From contig NC_061789.1 in assembly GCF_022458985.1 (NCBI RefSeq), forward strand, positions 6,091,857-6,155,856: DNA of 64,000 nucleotides, written 5' to 3'. Position numbers and translations under genes: made by a program. Source of the stretch: Mugil cephalus (lineage: Eukaryota; Chordata; Actinopteri; Mugiliformes; Mugilidae). Of this stretch, positions 54,601 through 64,000 are shown piece by piece. The notes below the pieces were generated by a model. That model was not told the origin of the DNA and searched no databases. It was given only the letters and a program-made list of their open reading frames with translations. How positions within the stretch are numbered: the stretch's first letter is position 1; each line of letters begins with the position of its first letter.

Positions 54601-57600
54601 TTGACTGAATGGATTATGATAACAGCTAAGGCAGGGCTGCCAGCCGGAATGACACCCTGAAAAGAGGCTGAGCAGCAGCCGCAAACAATACGGCTTTCCA
54701 ACGGTCCGGCCACTCCAGCGCCATTGAGACCGGCAGAGAGAGAGAACAATGCTGCTGTGTGACAGGTCTTAATGATGCTGTAACACAATCAGATTGACTG
54801 TAGAATTAATGCTCGCGCTGCTGGCGTGCTGCAACCAGAAGAGCTTTCAGGCGTCGGGCGCCGGTGTGAAGAAATAAGGCTCAAAGCTGGAGCTTTAATT
54901 AATGAGCAGGAGCCATTGCGGCAAAGAAACGGCTGCCACCTTTATTCTCGTGGGAGCTGAAGGGGCAAAGAAAATCCTGTCCGGAAAGACAAAGAGGCTT
55001 GGAAAGGAGGGCTGAGATGCTAAGCACCTGAACGTTGAACTGTTAGCAGAAAGAGGGAGGGACCCGCCTGCAGCTACCCCTACTTTTTCTTTTTCTTCGC
55101 TCCATGAGCATGGCCAACAGAGAGACAATAAGAACAAGGGACCTGATTCGACAGCCAGATATGTGGGCTACAACGTACAGCTAGAGGCAGGAGGAGGCTC
55201 GCCGAGGGCTGGCTGGTGTAGAGATAGACAGAGGGGGGGTGGGGAGCGGTGGGGGCAGAAGGCTGCTGTTGTTTGCGATGAAAAGGAGTCTTGTTGATGG
55301 GATTCTAGTCGAGCTAGACGGCCAGAGAGGAAGCGAAACAGAGGGCAATCAGGAGAGAGAAGAGGAGGGAGGAAGGGAGGAAGGAAGTGGTAAGAATGAG
55401 TGCAGAAGTGAGAGAAATAAAACAGGGGAGACATCTGTGGAGACAGGTCTCAGGCGACTGATTGAGATGTCGAAACAGAGAAAGGAACGAGGGGGGTGAG
55501 GCGTTCGTTGATGCAAATGAGACAGTGAGCAGTAAGGGAAAGAGAGTGAAAGACAAAAAATCAAAGGTATAAATCCACTGACTCCACATCTCTCTGGAGG
55601 CTCCGCTGACACTCAAGATCCACTCTCTCCACATCCTCCTTTCACTCTGATGAAGGCGGCGCCATCTTTTCCAAAAGGTTTTAACTACCGACCCCGACCA
55701 ACGTTCACTAACTCCCCACCTCCTCCTCCCACCCCTGCTATCTGAAGTCTACCTTACCTAGCATTCACAGTGAGCACAGAACCATGTCACATCCCATGTG
55801 TTGAATGTTGGCAACTCGTTTCGTTTTTGAATAACCATTTTTAAACTTCCTTACCAGACAGGGTTGGCGTTGACCGCGTCATCGAACCACAAGATGTACA
55901 AACAGAACAATCCCACGATCAAGGCGTGCACGGTCGACACCAACCTGGACACAAACACAGAAGTCAAACATGACGACAGACGGAAAGTGTTACAGTCAGG
56001 AGCTGGAAGTAATAATGGCGTAATCAGCTTTTTATACCGTGTAATTACGTCTGCGGTTTCCCCTGTGTGTCAGGGAGAGTCAGTTCTTTTTAATCAGGCC
56101 TGAGACAGCATCACCCCTGACCTTTGGAGTGGTTATCTGGGCCAGTGAAGAGATACTCCAGAGGCTCTTATCTTCCCTCCACCAGAATCACAGTTACTCC
56201 GCCGTCGCTGTGCAGCACTGTGGGCCGCGGCGGCCTCAGTCCACAGGCCAAAGCTGCCTCGACAGACCGACTACCGCCTGACCCTGTTATTACCGTCCTC
56301 CGGTGTCTAAGTATGGAACAGCCATGGAGGAAGTTCGCTGCTGTGACTCTCGCAGCTTGTTGTGCACTGACAAGTCACTTCTTACGTGCAATACAAATGA
56401 TGTTGGCGCTCCTTTTGTGCAAAACTAGGCTGCATTTGAAACGCTTTCACCCTCCTCTCCTTGCACTTAAGATGTGGTTACATAAACAACACACTGGCTG
56501 TTATGCAAGACCACTCTAAAGTGAACCATCAGTGCCTTTGACTTCTTTCAGACTTCTTGGTCAATGCACTCTGTTCTTTCAATTAGAGCTAATGTAAACT
56601 TTGCTCGTACGACTGAAGGGCTGTTTTTAAGAAATGGTTAAAAAAATGAGTATAACGGAGAGGCAGCGAAAAATGTTGTGCAACAACTAATGACTGCCCT
56701 CTGAACTTCACCCCTGAGGATCCTGCTTTGAAACCTGAAACCGCTCCGGCTGCTGTTCACGTCACAGCTGCATGAGTTGGCCCGAGGCGCATCAGGGTCC
56801 AGCTCAACAGAGGGGCATCACCGAGAGAGAGGTCAGGACTTAATGACTTTGTATTGTTACACAACCGCATCGAGGGGAAGTGTGACACAATACGGCAATT
56901 TGCTACGTCTGCACTCGTGGAATCCGGGGATACAATGTGTAACCAATGTTATGTTAAAGTGTGGGTATGGTAGTTGTGCACCTTCAAGCTGGTATGTCAA
57001 CCACTGATAAACCCAAACAAATAAGATAAAGACAGGAAGAGATACGCCACTTATCTGGATGGGGCTTTAGCTCGTAGACCGTAATAAAACTCCACCTTTC
57101 CATATCACCAAAACATAATCTGCTCAGACATCTTCCCACCTTTGGTTGTTACAACCTGAGCTAATCAGTTTTAACTGCCTTAATTTGAAGTACAGAGATA
57201 AACTCAACATAGATGACTTGCATTTTAGTGGCGGAATAAGAAAACAGTGGCAACGGGCCAGATCATTAGTACAAATGCTTAAACCAACGCTACCTGCTAC
57301 GGTGTAGAGGTGTGGACCCTGCAGGGCCGGGCGGTAAGGCCAAAAACTTATATCACAGTATTTTTTAGTATTTTTTTATGCATAATGACCTGTTCACAAC
57401 ATTTTCTACTGGTGGAGAGAGGAATTAATGCAGTAGATTGACTAAGGGTGGACTCTTTTACTGGTGTGGTGAATAAATATTAAAGAATAATCCCACACTA
57501 GTAGTAAAAACAGGTTTGCATGGGCCCGTGTTAGCGGCGTCTGCTAATGTGGAAATCCAGGGAGATTTACAACTCGGAGATAAAAAAATAAATAAAAGAA

Positions 57601-58590
57601 TTAAATGTTTTCAAGATGAAATGAAGAAATGGGGATGATTACGGTTTCATTTACTCTGACATATTTATTCATATTTAAATGCTATGTTTTTTAATGTCAA
57701 TAGCAGCGTGTCCGGCTACCGTAATAACTGTAGCCTGCGCGCAACGTTTTTTTCCTCACTCATTAAAAACTCAAATTGGGGGATGGCATATCCGGGGACA
57801 ACTTTAGCTGCGGGTCATTTTTCAAAATAAAATAATATAAACAACCGACACAGCACCTTTCCTCTCATTCTGCCGCTTCGTTGTTCGGACCTTTCCATGT
57901 TCACCACGCCTCGCAGTGAGGCAGTGTTTGAAAACGGTCCGGTTTGAAACACCCGTCTCGTGGCTCAGTGTTCCAGACACTGTGTCATCAAATACACCTG
58001 TATGCTGGTATAATAAAAATTCATACACCGAAAAAAAATACTGCTATACCGCAAAGCCCTAAGGGTCCATATACACCTGTTGTGGAAATATGCAGCTCAA
58101 CCAGCCGACAAGAAAACTCCAGCAAGATGTGTTGGAGGAACAGAACGTACTAATAGCTTTGATGCTGTCGTCTTTCATCGAGCAGGACGAGGTTCTGGCA
58201 TTATTGGGGTACTGATATGAGCTCGCCACTCCTTCCACTTCCAGATAGGACGCCTCCTTCCTAACTGTTTGAGGAGCTTACCAAAATATCCCCAGGTGTA
58301 CCTGCTAGGCCTTCATTTGACTAAAGGTGGCATTGAGTCATTTTGACAGGTTTTCACACGCTTCGAAGATGAAAAGAAATTCACGGGGTTCCAGAGAAGG
58401 CATCGTGTTTACGATGGGAAAGCAGCAGTTTTGTCGTGACGCACCTGGAGTTCCACTCGTTGAGCTTGGTGGGAGGCAGCCGGCCGTACCCCGGCGAGAC
58501 GGCGGAGGAGAGCCGCGGGCTGACCACCGAGAAGAGGAGCTGGAAACCCACGAAGCTGCCAGCTACCACGGTCAACTCTCTTGTCTCCAT
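51277..58590 (-). CDS. tlcd4: TLC domain-containing protein 4 (TMEM56), six coding exons
   Basis: A multi-pass membrane protein of the TRAM-LAG1-CLN8 family. Relatives include ceramide synthases and regulators of membrane lipid composition, but TLCD4's own activity is not established. Joining 58445-58590, 55855-55944, 52449-52507, 51893-51987, 51724-51797 and 51277-51631 gives 272 residues (human TLCD4 is 263), all phases consistent. Seen: helix 1 at about 7-26; LNEWNSR at 43-49 opening the TLC domain; helices near 52-70, 86-104, 113-130, 170-190 and 208-232; the His pair 118-119 in FFVCHHLAALYAYGYVL; ELSTPFVNQRWFFEALKFP; and a Lys/Ser-rich cytosolic-looking tail ending HTD. The ATG at 58588-58590 gives the family's usual N terminus. 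Its human orthologue neighbours CNN3, not CNN1. Which fish duplicate it is remains open. Confidence 0.93.
51724..51797 (-). CDS. tlcd4: tlcd4 coding exon 5
   Basis: Acceptor CTTTTGCAG before 51797 and donor CAGAG|GTGAGT after 51724. Residues 131-154: TRGVLPYFANFRLISELSTP, then FVNQ. Confidence 0.94.
51893..51987 (-). CDS. tlcd4: tlcd4 coding exon 4
   Basis: Acceptor TTCCGTAG before 51987 and donor GTGCTG|GTGAGT after 51893. Completes Asp99 and encodes residues 100-130, including FFVCHHLAALYAYGYVL with the TLC-family His pair. Confidence 0.94.
52449..52507 (-). CDS. tlcd4: tlcd4 coding exon 3
   Basis: Acceptor TTCCACAG before 52507 and donor TTATG|GTATGA after 52449. Completes Trp79 and encodes GDPSLVKLNVAITCGYLVY. 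Confidence 0.93.
52508..55854 (-). other. tlcd4 intron
   Basis: Mostly unique sequence. A Tc1-like fragment lies at 53936-53983 (AGGCCCATGTCCATTCTCTG, shared with 44765-44800). The stretch 54,050-55,650 is repeat-poor and purine-rich toward 55,200-55,560. No gene was recognised. Confidence 0.6.
55855..55944 (-). CDS. tlcd4: tlcd4 coding exon 2
   Basis: Acceptor TGTGTCCAG before 55944 and donor GTCTG|GTAAGG after 55855. Residues 50-78: LVSTVHALIVGLFCLYILWF, then DDAVNANPV. Short and not obvious as an open frame. Confidence 0.93.
55945..58444 (-). other. tlcd4 intron with a hAT-like element
   Basis: Dominated by the transposon at 57312-58071. The rest (55,945-57,300) is unique and holds no recognised feature. 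Confidence 0.7.
57312..58071. mobile_element. Nonautonomous hAT-like element
   Basis: The left end GTGGACCCTGCAGGGCCGGG, then CGGTAA, and the right end (reverse complement ATGGACCCTTAGGGCTTTGC, then GGTATA) form inverted repeats. ACAGTATTTTTTAG and GCAGTATTTTTTTTCG follow on each side. Length is about 760 bases with no transposase frame. Confidence 0.65.
58445..58590 (-). CDS. tlcd4: tlcd4 first coding exon
   Basis: The exon begins at 58597 after acceptor GTGTTTAG; ATG at 58588-58590. Residues 1-48, with METRELTVVAGSFVGFQLLF (helix 1) and PTKLNEWNS. Donor CCAG|GTGCGT at 58444. Confidence 0.93.
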
Positions 58591-60721
58591 CACTCACCTA
58601 AACACGACGGGACGGGGGGAGACGGGGAAGGGAGAGGTGGGGGGAACGGACGCACAGGGAGTGATACACATGGACAGGTTCAATCGATGACTGTCAGTCA
58701 TCCCGGGCGGCACCAGGAGAGAAACCGAGGCGGCGGCGGCGGCGCTGAGAGGGTGAAGCGGCACCCTGTGTGGTTCACCCAGTTCACGAAGGAAAGAAGA
58801 AAGGAAAAGAGACGGGGGGGGGACGGACTATAAGCCGAAGACATGGGCTGTCTAATGCAAGTGACATGAGAGCTTTAGACAAGCCGGGCATAGAGCGGGA
58901 AGAGAAGATGAAAGGCACATGAGAGGCAGCGGAGTCGAGGGCAACAGAGAGAAGAAAAGCAGAGTGGCAGAAACAGGAAAAAAAAAAAGAAGAAGAAGTT
59001 GTGAATACAGTACGAGGCACAGAGCTGGAATAAGAGCTCTCCATTATTATGCATATTTTGCAAGGGGATTACAGTGAGTTGTTTAGGACACACCGGACAA
59101 ATCCTCGGGAAGAAAACAAAAGCCCGAGCGAGGAAAGAAAAGCCGATTTCAAAATGAAGCAACGGCGCTTCGGCTAATGAGACGGAGAAATGTTTAGGAT
59201 TTACTTTACACCAACAATGCTGCTCATTATTATCATCATCATTATAACGTGTGTGTTATTTAAAGTTGCTCAGATTTTGTCTGAGAATCATTAACCGACT
59301 GGATCCGCGTCCTCGGAGCCGCCGGAGCCGAAAAACGCGGATAAGAGAGGAGACGGACTGAAACGCGAGTTTGTTTCCAAAAGCTGCAAAATCAGCACGT
59401 TCCAGTCGTCTTTACAAAAAGGACACCGGCGGAGAGTCCATTCGGAGGAGATCGATGTTACAGCCGAGTGTGTAATCTTATCAGCTTCCTCCGTTCGCTT
59501 ATGTTTGAGAACAAACTCGCCATAAAAAAAAAAAAAAAAAAGAGTCTAACCTCAGTTCTGAACCATTAAACATCAGCGTTTGCCAGGACATCAACAACTT
59601 AACGACCTTCTGCATAGCCTCAGTGAAACCGAATGCATTCCACAAATAAAGCCCGGCGCTGCATCTCCATGAAGGTTACGGCGTTTCGCCGTCTGATTAA
59701 AATAACAGAGCTGTTGATTCGACCGTGTTTTCATTTCGGAGGCTGTGGTTTTTGTGAATTGTGCTGCGCTGCGCCGACATTTCTTTCCATTTTTGTCGGT
59801 GGGCTAGCAGCGCTAAACAACAGCACCGCCACAAATGACATCCTCCCATTCGCGCCGCGGTTTTAACGCACACTGAACATCGCAGCAGTCGGGAGGGGGC
59901 GGATTTACAGCAGGATTTGACATATTAAAATGCCACACTCTGGCGTGGGCGCGTGCGAGCGTGAAATCGAGACATGTCCTAGAACATGTCCTGAGAACTG
60001 CAAACTTTGACCTTCGGGTTTTTGAGTCCCAGCTTCCTTCTTCCTCGGGCGCAACTGAAACACATATTAGAATAAAAAAATATAAGAAAAAACCTGAGGA
60101 CGGGAAACACCGGATACAAAACTACACTCCCACGACGACCTTTAACTCGCTCTTTAGTAACATCAGCCGCTGGAATATCTTGCGTCAGCGCCGGTTTGGA
60201 CTCTGTCCTGATAAACGAACAGCAATTCTGATTAAATCAGAGAAAATGATGCAAGACGTTCAAAACTACACGTTGCTGATAAACACGGTCGCACAAAGCA
60301 GAGGTTACCGTCCGGCTGTGGCACAACTCCCGTGATATAATAACATAATAATATGCCGCCATATGTCTCACAAAGCGACAACCTCAACGCAAATAGGTTA
60401 ACCCCGGGGCAGCATGTGACACTGCAGGCATTTACAGTAGACATTAAGGTCTATTTTTAGCCTCAGACGTCCACCGTCAACACAAAAAGGCACCTATAGA
60501 CAAAGCACCACAAGGAGGAAACCTATCGCTTTGCTCAGAGCCACTCCGGGGTAAACGTCTAACCAATTTAACCGCGTGGCGTTAGAATAAACTTCAAATA
60601 CATGCATCAGAACTTTAAATTCATGTAATTTCATTCTCGATAAGGGCTGTCAAGTCGTTTCAGTTCGGGGGGGGGGCACGTATAGGCCAGTTTGAGCTAA
60701 AATGGACAGACTTTTCCATTC

Positions 60722-60908
60722 GTTTTAGTGCAAAGAAGTAAATTAGGACTAAACAACCCTTTAAAAACGAAACACCTCCAGAAAAATAGGTGCAATCTGG
60801 GCTCGTGTCCGTCGGCTGTTCGGTCCTCGCCCTCGGTCTCTCTTCTCTGGCTGAAAACAGCGGACTAATTAGGGCTAAAATTCTGGCGCCATATGCTGGA
60901 CACCTGTG
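60722..60908 (-). mobile_element. hAT-type element, family A copy (inverted)
   Basis: TTTTAGTGCAAAGAAGTAAA and AATAGGTGCAATCTGGGCTC match the inverted copy at 13570-13783. It ends GGCGCCATATGCTGGACACC near 60902, a degraded terminal repeat. Confidence 0.55.
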
Positions 60909-61117
60909 CTGTAGATGCTGCCCGGGTCCAACCAGGGGAAGGCTGTTGAGACGAGGGGCCCATTCTTCACACCATCCATCCAAACAGACAGACTCTCTTA
61001 TTGTCCCACAAGAAGCAGCTACTGTGCACATTCCTGGCTGATCATATGCAGCATGTGCCTGAATAATTCATTGGCATTCTTCACCTGGCTTCAGCCTGGT
61101 TCATGCAGGGAGGAAGG

Positions 61118-61153
61118 AGAGGAAGAGGAGGAGGAGGAGGAGGAGGAGGAGGA
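61118..61153. repeat. (GGA)n microsatellite
   Basis: About ten GGA units with minor variants in tlcd4 intron 1. Confidence 0.85.
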
Positions 61154-61925
61154 CGAGGCTCCACACTGCGGTTGACAGCCCCGGACAGGAGAGGTGCTTC
61201 TCCGCCTTCCACCTTCCACCTTCCTATGTTTGACCTTGTTTCCACCGGACTATCCCGCTGCTGTCAGCAAACCATGACCCCGGGACATATCGAACCGAAC
61301 ATAAATAAAAAGCGATTCAATCCCCTCTTCCTCCCTCCACCTCCTTCCTCCCTCCTCCTCTTCCCTCCTTCCTCGCTGGGAAACCTAAACCGGGCCCCCG
61401 CGTACCGCATTGCTACACCGCACCACTCGGGTCCGACTCGCCCCCGTCAACAGAGCGCGATTCCTCGGCCACAGCCTGTAAAAAAAAAAAACACCGACGC
61501 CCCTCGATCGGGTCCGGATCATGACATGAATACTGATGAACGAGAGGCGGTGATTATTTCAAAGAAGAAGGAGAAAGAAAAAAAAAGCAACAGACACAGA
61601 TGCTCCAGTTTAGCATAACAATTGTGATCTTGTGCAGCCTGCACCGCCGTAGCTGCAGCAGCAGCTGGTAATGCAATATAGAAAAAGGTTTATGTGTCAT
61701 TAACGCTGCTTCTTCTTCTTCTGCTTTTATGCTCTGAGGAAATATTACCGTGCAATACGTGACATACGCGAGTGTTACGCGAGTTGCAACAAGCCAGAAG
61801 TCAGAAGGCAGCGAAAGTTGTTGTGAGATAGAGAGCTTTTTTTGGTTAGTGTCTAAATACCTAAACGGGGGGTTAAACAAAAAAAGGAGGAGGAGGTGGA
61901 GGAGGTGGAAGGAGAGCCGTGTTAC

Positions 61926-62220
61926 CTGCTAGCCGTCGCATAGGTCTGTGTAGGCGGATAGGCTCCCGTTCAGACCGGCGTCTTCTCCGCTTTCTTACAC
62001 CCGGTTGCTAGTTAGCTGCAGCCCCGGGGCGACCCCAGGAGAAAGAAGAAAGAAGAGAGGAGGGAGGGAGGGAGGGGGGGGAGGGGAGGGGAGGGAGGAC
62101 AAAAAAAACAACAAAAAAAAAAACAGCCCCCGGTGCTTTTTAAAAACGCTACACCGAGCGAACATCACAGCCCCGGCGAACAAAGCCTCCGGTTGCCACG
62201 CCGCGTCTTCGCCGCCATGT
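61926..62220 (-). other. tlcd4: Predicted noncoding first exon of tlcd4
   Basis: Donor GCTAGCAG|GTAACA at 61926/61925 on the minus strand, inside a GC-rich block; coding exon 1 starts at a splice acceptor, so an upstream exon is needed. GCCGCCATGT (62211-62220), a YY1-like motif often placed just after transcription starts, supports an upper border near 62220. Confidence 0.5.
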
Positions 62221-62345
62221 GTTTTTCTACCTATGGGTCACATGAAAAGTTTCCTACCCGTTTTATTTTGGCGTTGACATGGACAAACCGATGCGTGACG
62301 TCGCCGCGTGACCACGCCCATTAGAGCATACGCCCCCCTCTACGC
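62211..62345 (-). promoter_or_regulatory. tlcd4: tlcd4 promoter
   Basis: CpG-rich, with TGACGTC (CRE-like) at 62296-62302, the E-box-like TCACATGA near 62239 and a YY1-like GCCGCCAT at 62211. DNA beyond 62,390 is AT-rich. Confidence 0.45.
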
Positions 62346-62389
62346 AGGCCACGCCCACGGAACAAAAGGCTACATTACTCCCTTCTCTA

Positions 62390-64000
62390 TAATATATTAT
62401 ATGCAGAATTTTTATGTTTTTTTTTACTATTATTATTAAAAAAATAAGTTGATATTATTGAATACTATTACTAAATACTTATTCACCTTTATTCATTTCA
62501 TTTTATAATTATTATTATTGCTCTTGAGTATCTGATAACCACTATTATTATCATAAGCTCTGTAATTATCACTGTTACTGTCTTAAATATCACTATAATC
62601 ATCTATGTAACGATGCAACTAATACACAAGCACACACACATGCATAAATGTTGTTATTCCCTCTTTTTTTGTTTGTTTGTTGTTTTTTGTCTTAGTTTTG
62701 TCTATCCATGTCGCAGCACCATCACTGTATTGTCGTTTTCACTGTCTCATTCTCATTACACAATAGAAAATAAATAAATACAAAAAGAAAGAGGGCAGTC
62801 CCAACTTATTCAAATTGTATGACAGATGTTATGAGGCATTTAGAGCTGGAGACAATCCATTTTTAATGAAAAATCATCAGTAAAGAAAGTTCTATCAAAT
62901 TTGGCAGCCATTTATTGATTATTATTATCATTATTATTATCAGATGACAAGAGTTAGAAGTGCTTTCAACCCCCAATAGAAGGAAAGAATTTTTATTTAT
63001 ATTATTATTATTGTATTTATTTTTATTCCTATATTTGTTCCATTTTTTTAAATCCCCATCATCTGTCTATTTTGTATTTTAAGATACATTAGTTAATATA
63101 ACCTTATATGTAAATGTGTGAATGTGTATTTTTATGTTCAAAATGGAAAAATTAATAGAGATGTGAGAAAAAGGCATCAATTCAAACTGCTCTTTTTGTG
63201 ATTTACATATATTTTGGCATCGTACTCATATCAAAGGTTTCTGTGCAAACTTGCATCTCTGTAAAGACGTTTGTTTACGTCAGGAAAATATATTATTTGG
63301 CTCCCATAAATCATCCCAAGAACAAAGATGTTTTTTTTTTTACTAATAAACTTGCTCTTATTTTTGGCAAAATGTTTTAGTTCAACAATAAAAACCCTGT
63401 TTTGTTGTTTATTGGAAGGATGTTAATTAGAGAACAAAAAGTGACAACCCTTCATGTAAATGTTTGACATAATGTCTGGCTTGTTTCATCTTTTATGGTT
63501 TACGTTATTATTATTGTTCCTCTTGTATACTGTTCTTTGTATACTTTGTATGCATACTTTATGAAACTGTCTCTGTTAGGGATGTGCTATATCTTTTTGG
63601 TCCAATACCAAGTGATACCAAGGCTAATATCCCGATACCAATGTCGATACTTTCAGACGTCTCGTTGTGTACATGAAAATGAGGATTTTTACAATGAGCA
63701 TTTGTGAATATAATCATGAAAAATGTATTTCTTACTTCTGCACAAGAATTAAACAAGCTGCCAAATATCAGACTTAAATCGGAGCAATTAAAGATAATAT
63801 GTGCAAATAAACAATTCAACTGAATTATCTGAGCTAATCACATTAAAAAAACCACAACAACAAAAACAAGAAGCTAAGGAGAGTCGCTCTGACTCAAGTA
63901 TAATAATTCTTTTTGGACCAGACAGTCTTCAGGTTAGAACCACTGACTGTCACATTGGATTCTGAACCTCCATAATGAAGCCTGAAGTGGGCGGAGCCAG
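62390..64000. other. AT-rich right flank
   Basis: No gene signal. TTATTA-type low complexity dominates 62,400-63,020. A degenerate dispersed repeat starts near 63,585 (GGTCCAATACCAAGTGATAC, TATCCCGATACCAATGTCGA), and CTGAAGTGGGCGGAGCCAG at the very end belongs to a common fish repeat cut by the window edge. Confidence 0.6.

Larger units (their letters stand above)
58598..61925 (-). other. tlcd4 intron 1
   Basis: Contains poly-A near 59524-59541, a hAT family A copy at 60722-60908, a (GGA)n run at 61118-61153 and purine-rich tracts. The stretch 59,160-60,650 is unique and GC-richer than average, with no exon signal. Confidence 0.65.

Noticed and set aside
58327..58833. 168-codon frame on the plus strand
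   Set aside because: Antisense to the tlcd4 start exon, which has clear homology and correct splice borders on the minus strand.
61103..61618. 171-codon frame on the plus strand
   Set aside because: Begins in a (GGA)n run giving poly-Gly and continues through P/S-rich low complexity; no domain and no conserved signal.
62133..62324. Kozak-like GCCGCCATG opening a plus-strand frame
   Set aside because: The frame is short, has no domain, and GCCGCCAT is better explained as a YY1-like promoter motif of tlcd4.

Overview
The window looks like nuclear DNA of a ray-finned (probably percomorph) fish. It holds intron-split genes with GT-AG borders, long introns and UTRs, CpG-rich promoters with CCAAT boxes, many short microsatellites, and several DNA-transposon and SINE-like families typical of teleosts. 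No prokaryotic or viral gene and no CRISPR array is visible. Five protein-coding genes can be reconstructed completely by joining exons by hand. Each joined frame is open and close to the family's usual length: rab3d (222 aa, minus), tmem205 (188 aa, minus), elof1 (83 aa, plus), cnn1 (298 aa, minus) and tlcd4 (272 aa, minus).

Layout: 1-1.7 kb flank and probable rab3d 3' UTR; 2.0-13.2 kb rab3d (four coding exons plus a predicted noncoding first exon in a CpG-rich block); 13.2-16.8 kb intergenic with conserved-looking unique blocks; 16.9-18.5 kb tmem205; 18.5-19.6 kb a head-to-head promoter interval; 19.6-21 kb elof1; 22-33.7 kb cnn1, converging on elof1; 33.7-46.9 kb a repeat-rich intergenic region; 46.9-62.2 kb tlcd4 with a probable 4.4 kb 3' UTR; 62.2-64 kb AT-rich flank.

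The genes do not form one pathway: a vesicle GTPase, a membrane protein linked to drug tolerance, a transcription elongation factor, an actin-binding smooth-muscle protein and a TLC-domain membrane protein. The first four are neighbours on human 19p13.2, which supports the symbols. The fifth is the neighbour of the calponin paralogue CNN3 on human 1p21.3, so the window appears to keep an ancestral calponin-TLCD4 linkage split between paralogous regions in mammals.

Most of the unusual structure is outside the genes: a hAT-type element nested in another with both target-site duplications still visible; inverted copies of one hAT family around the rab3d first exon; a 14-bp perfect inverted repeat carrying two opposed CCAAT boxes upstream of cnn1; a Tc1/mariner-like family with one recognisable transposase remnant; a repeat family carrying YY1-like motifs; and an AT-rich tandem duplication with an (AAG)n expansion. 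I found no convincing undescribed coding system.
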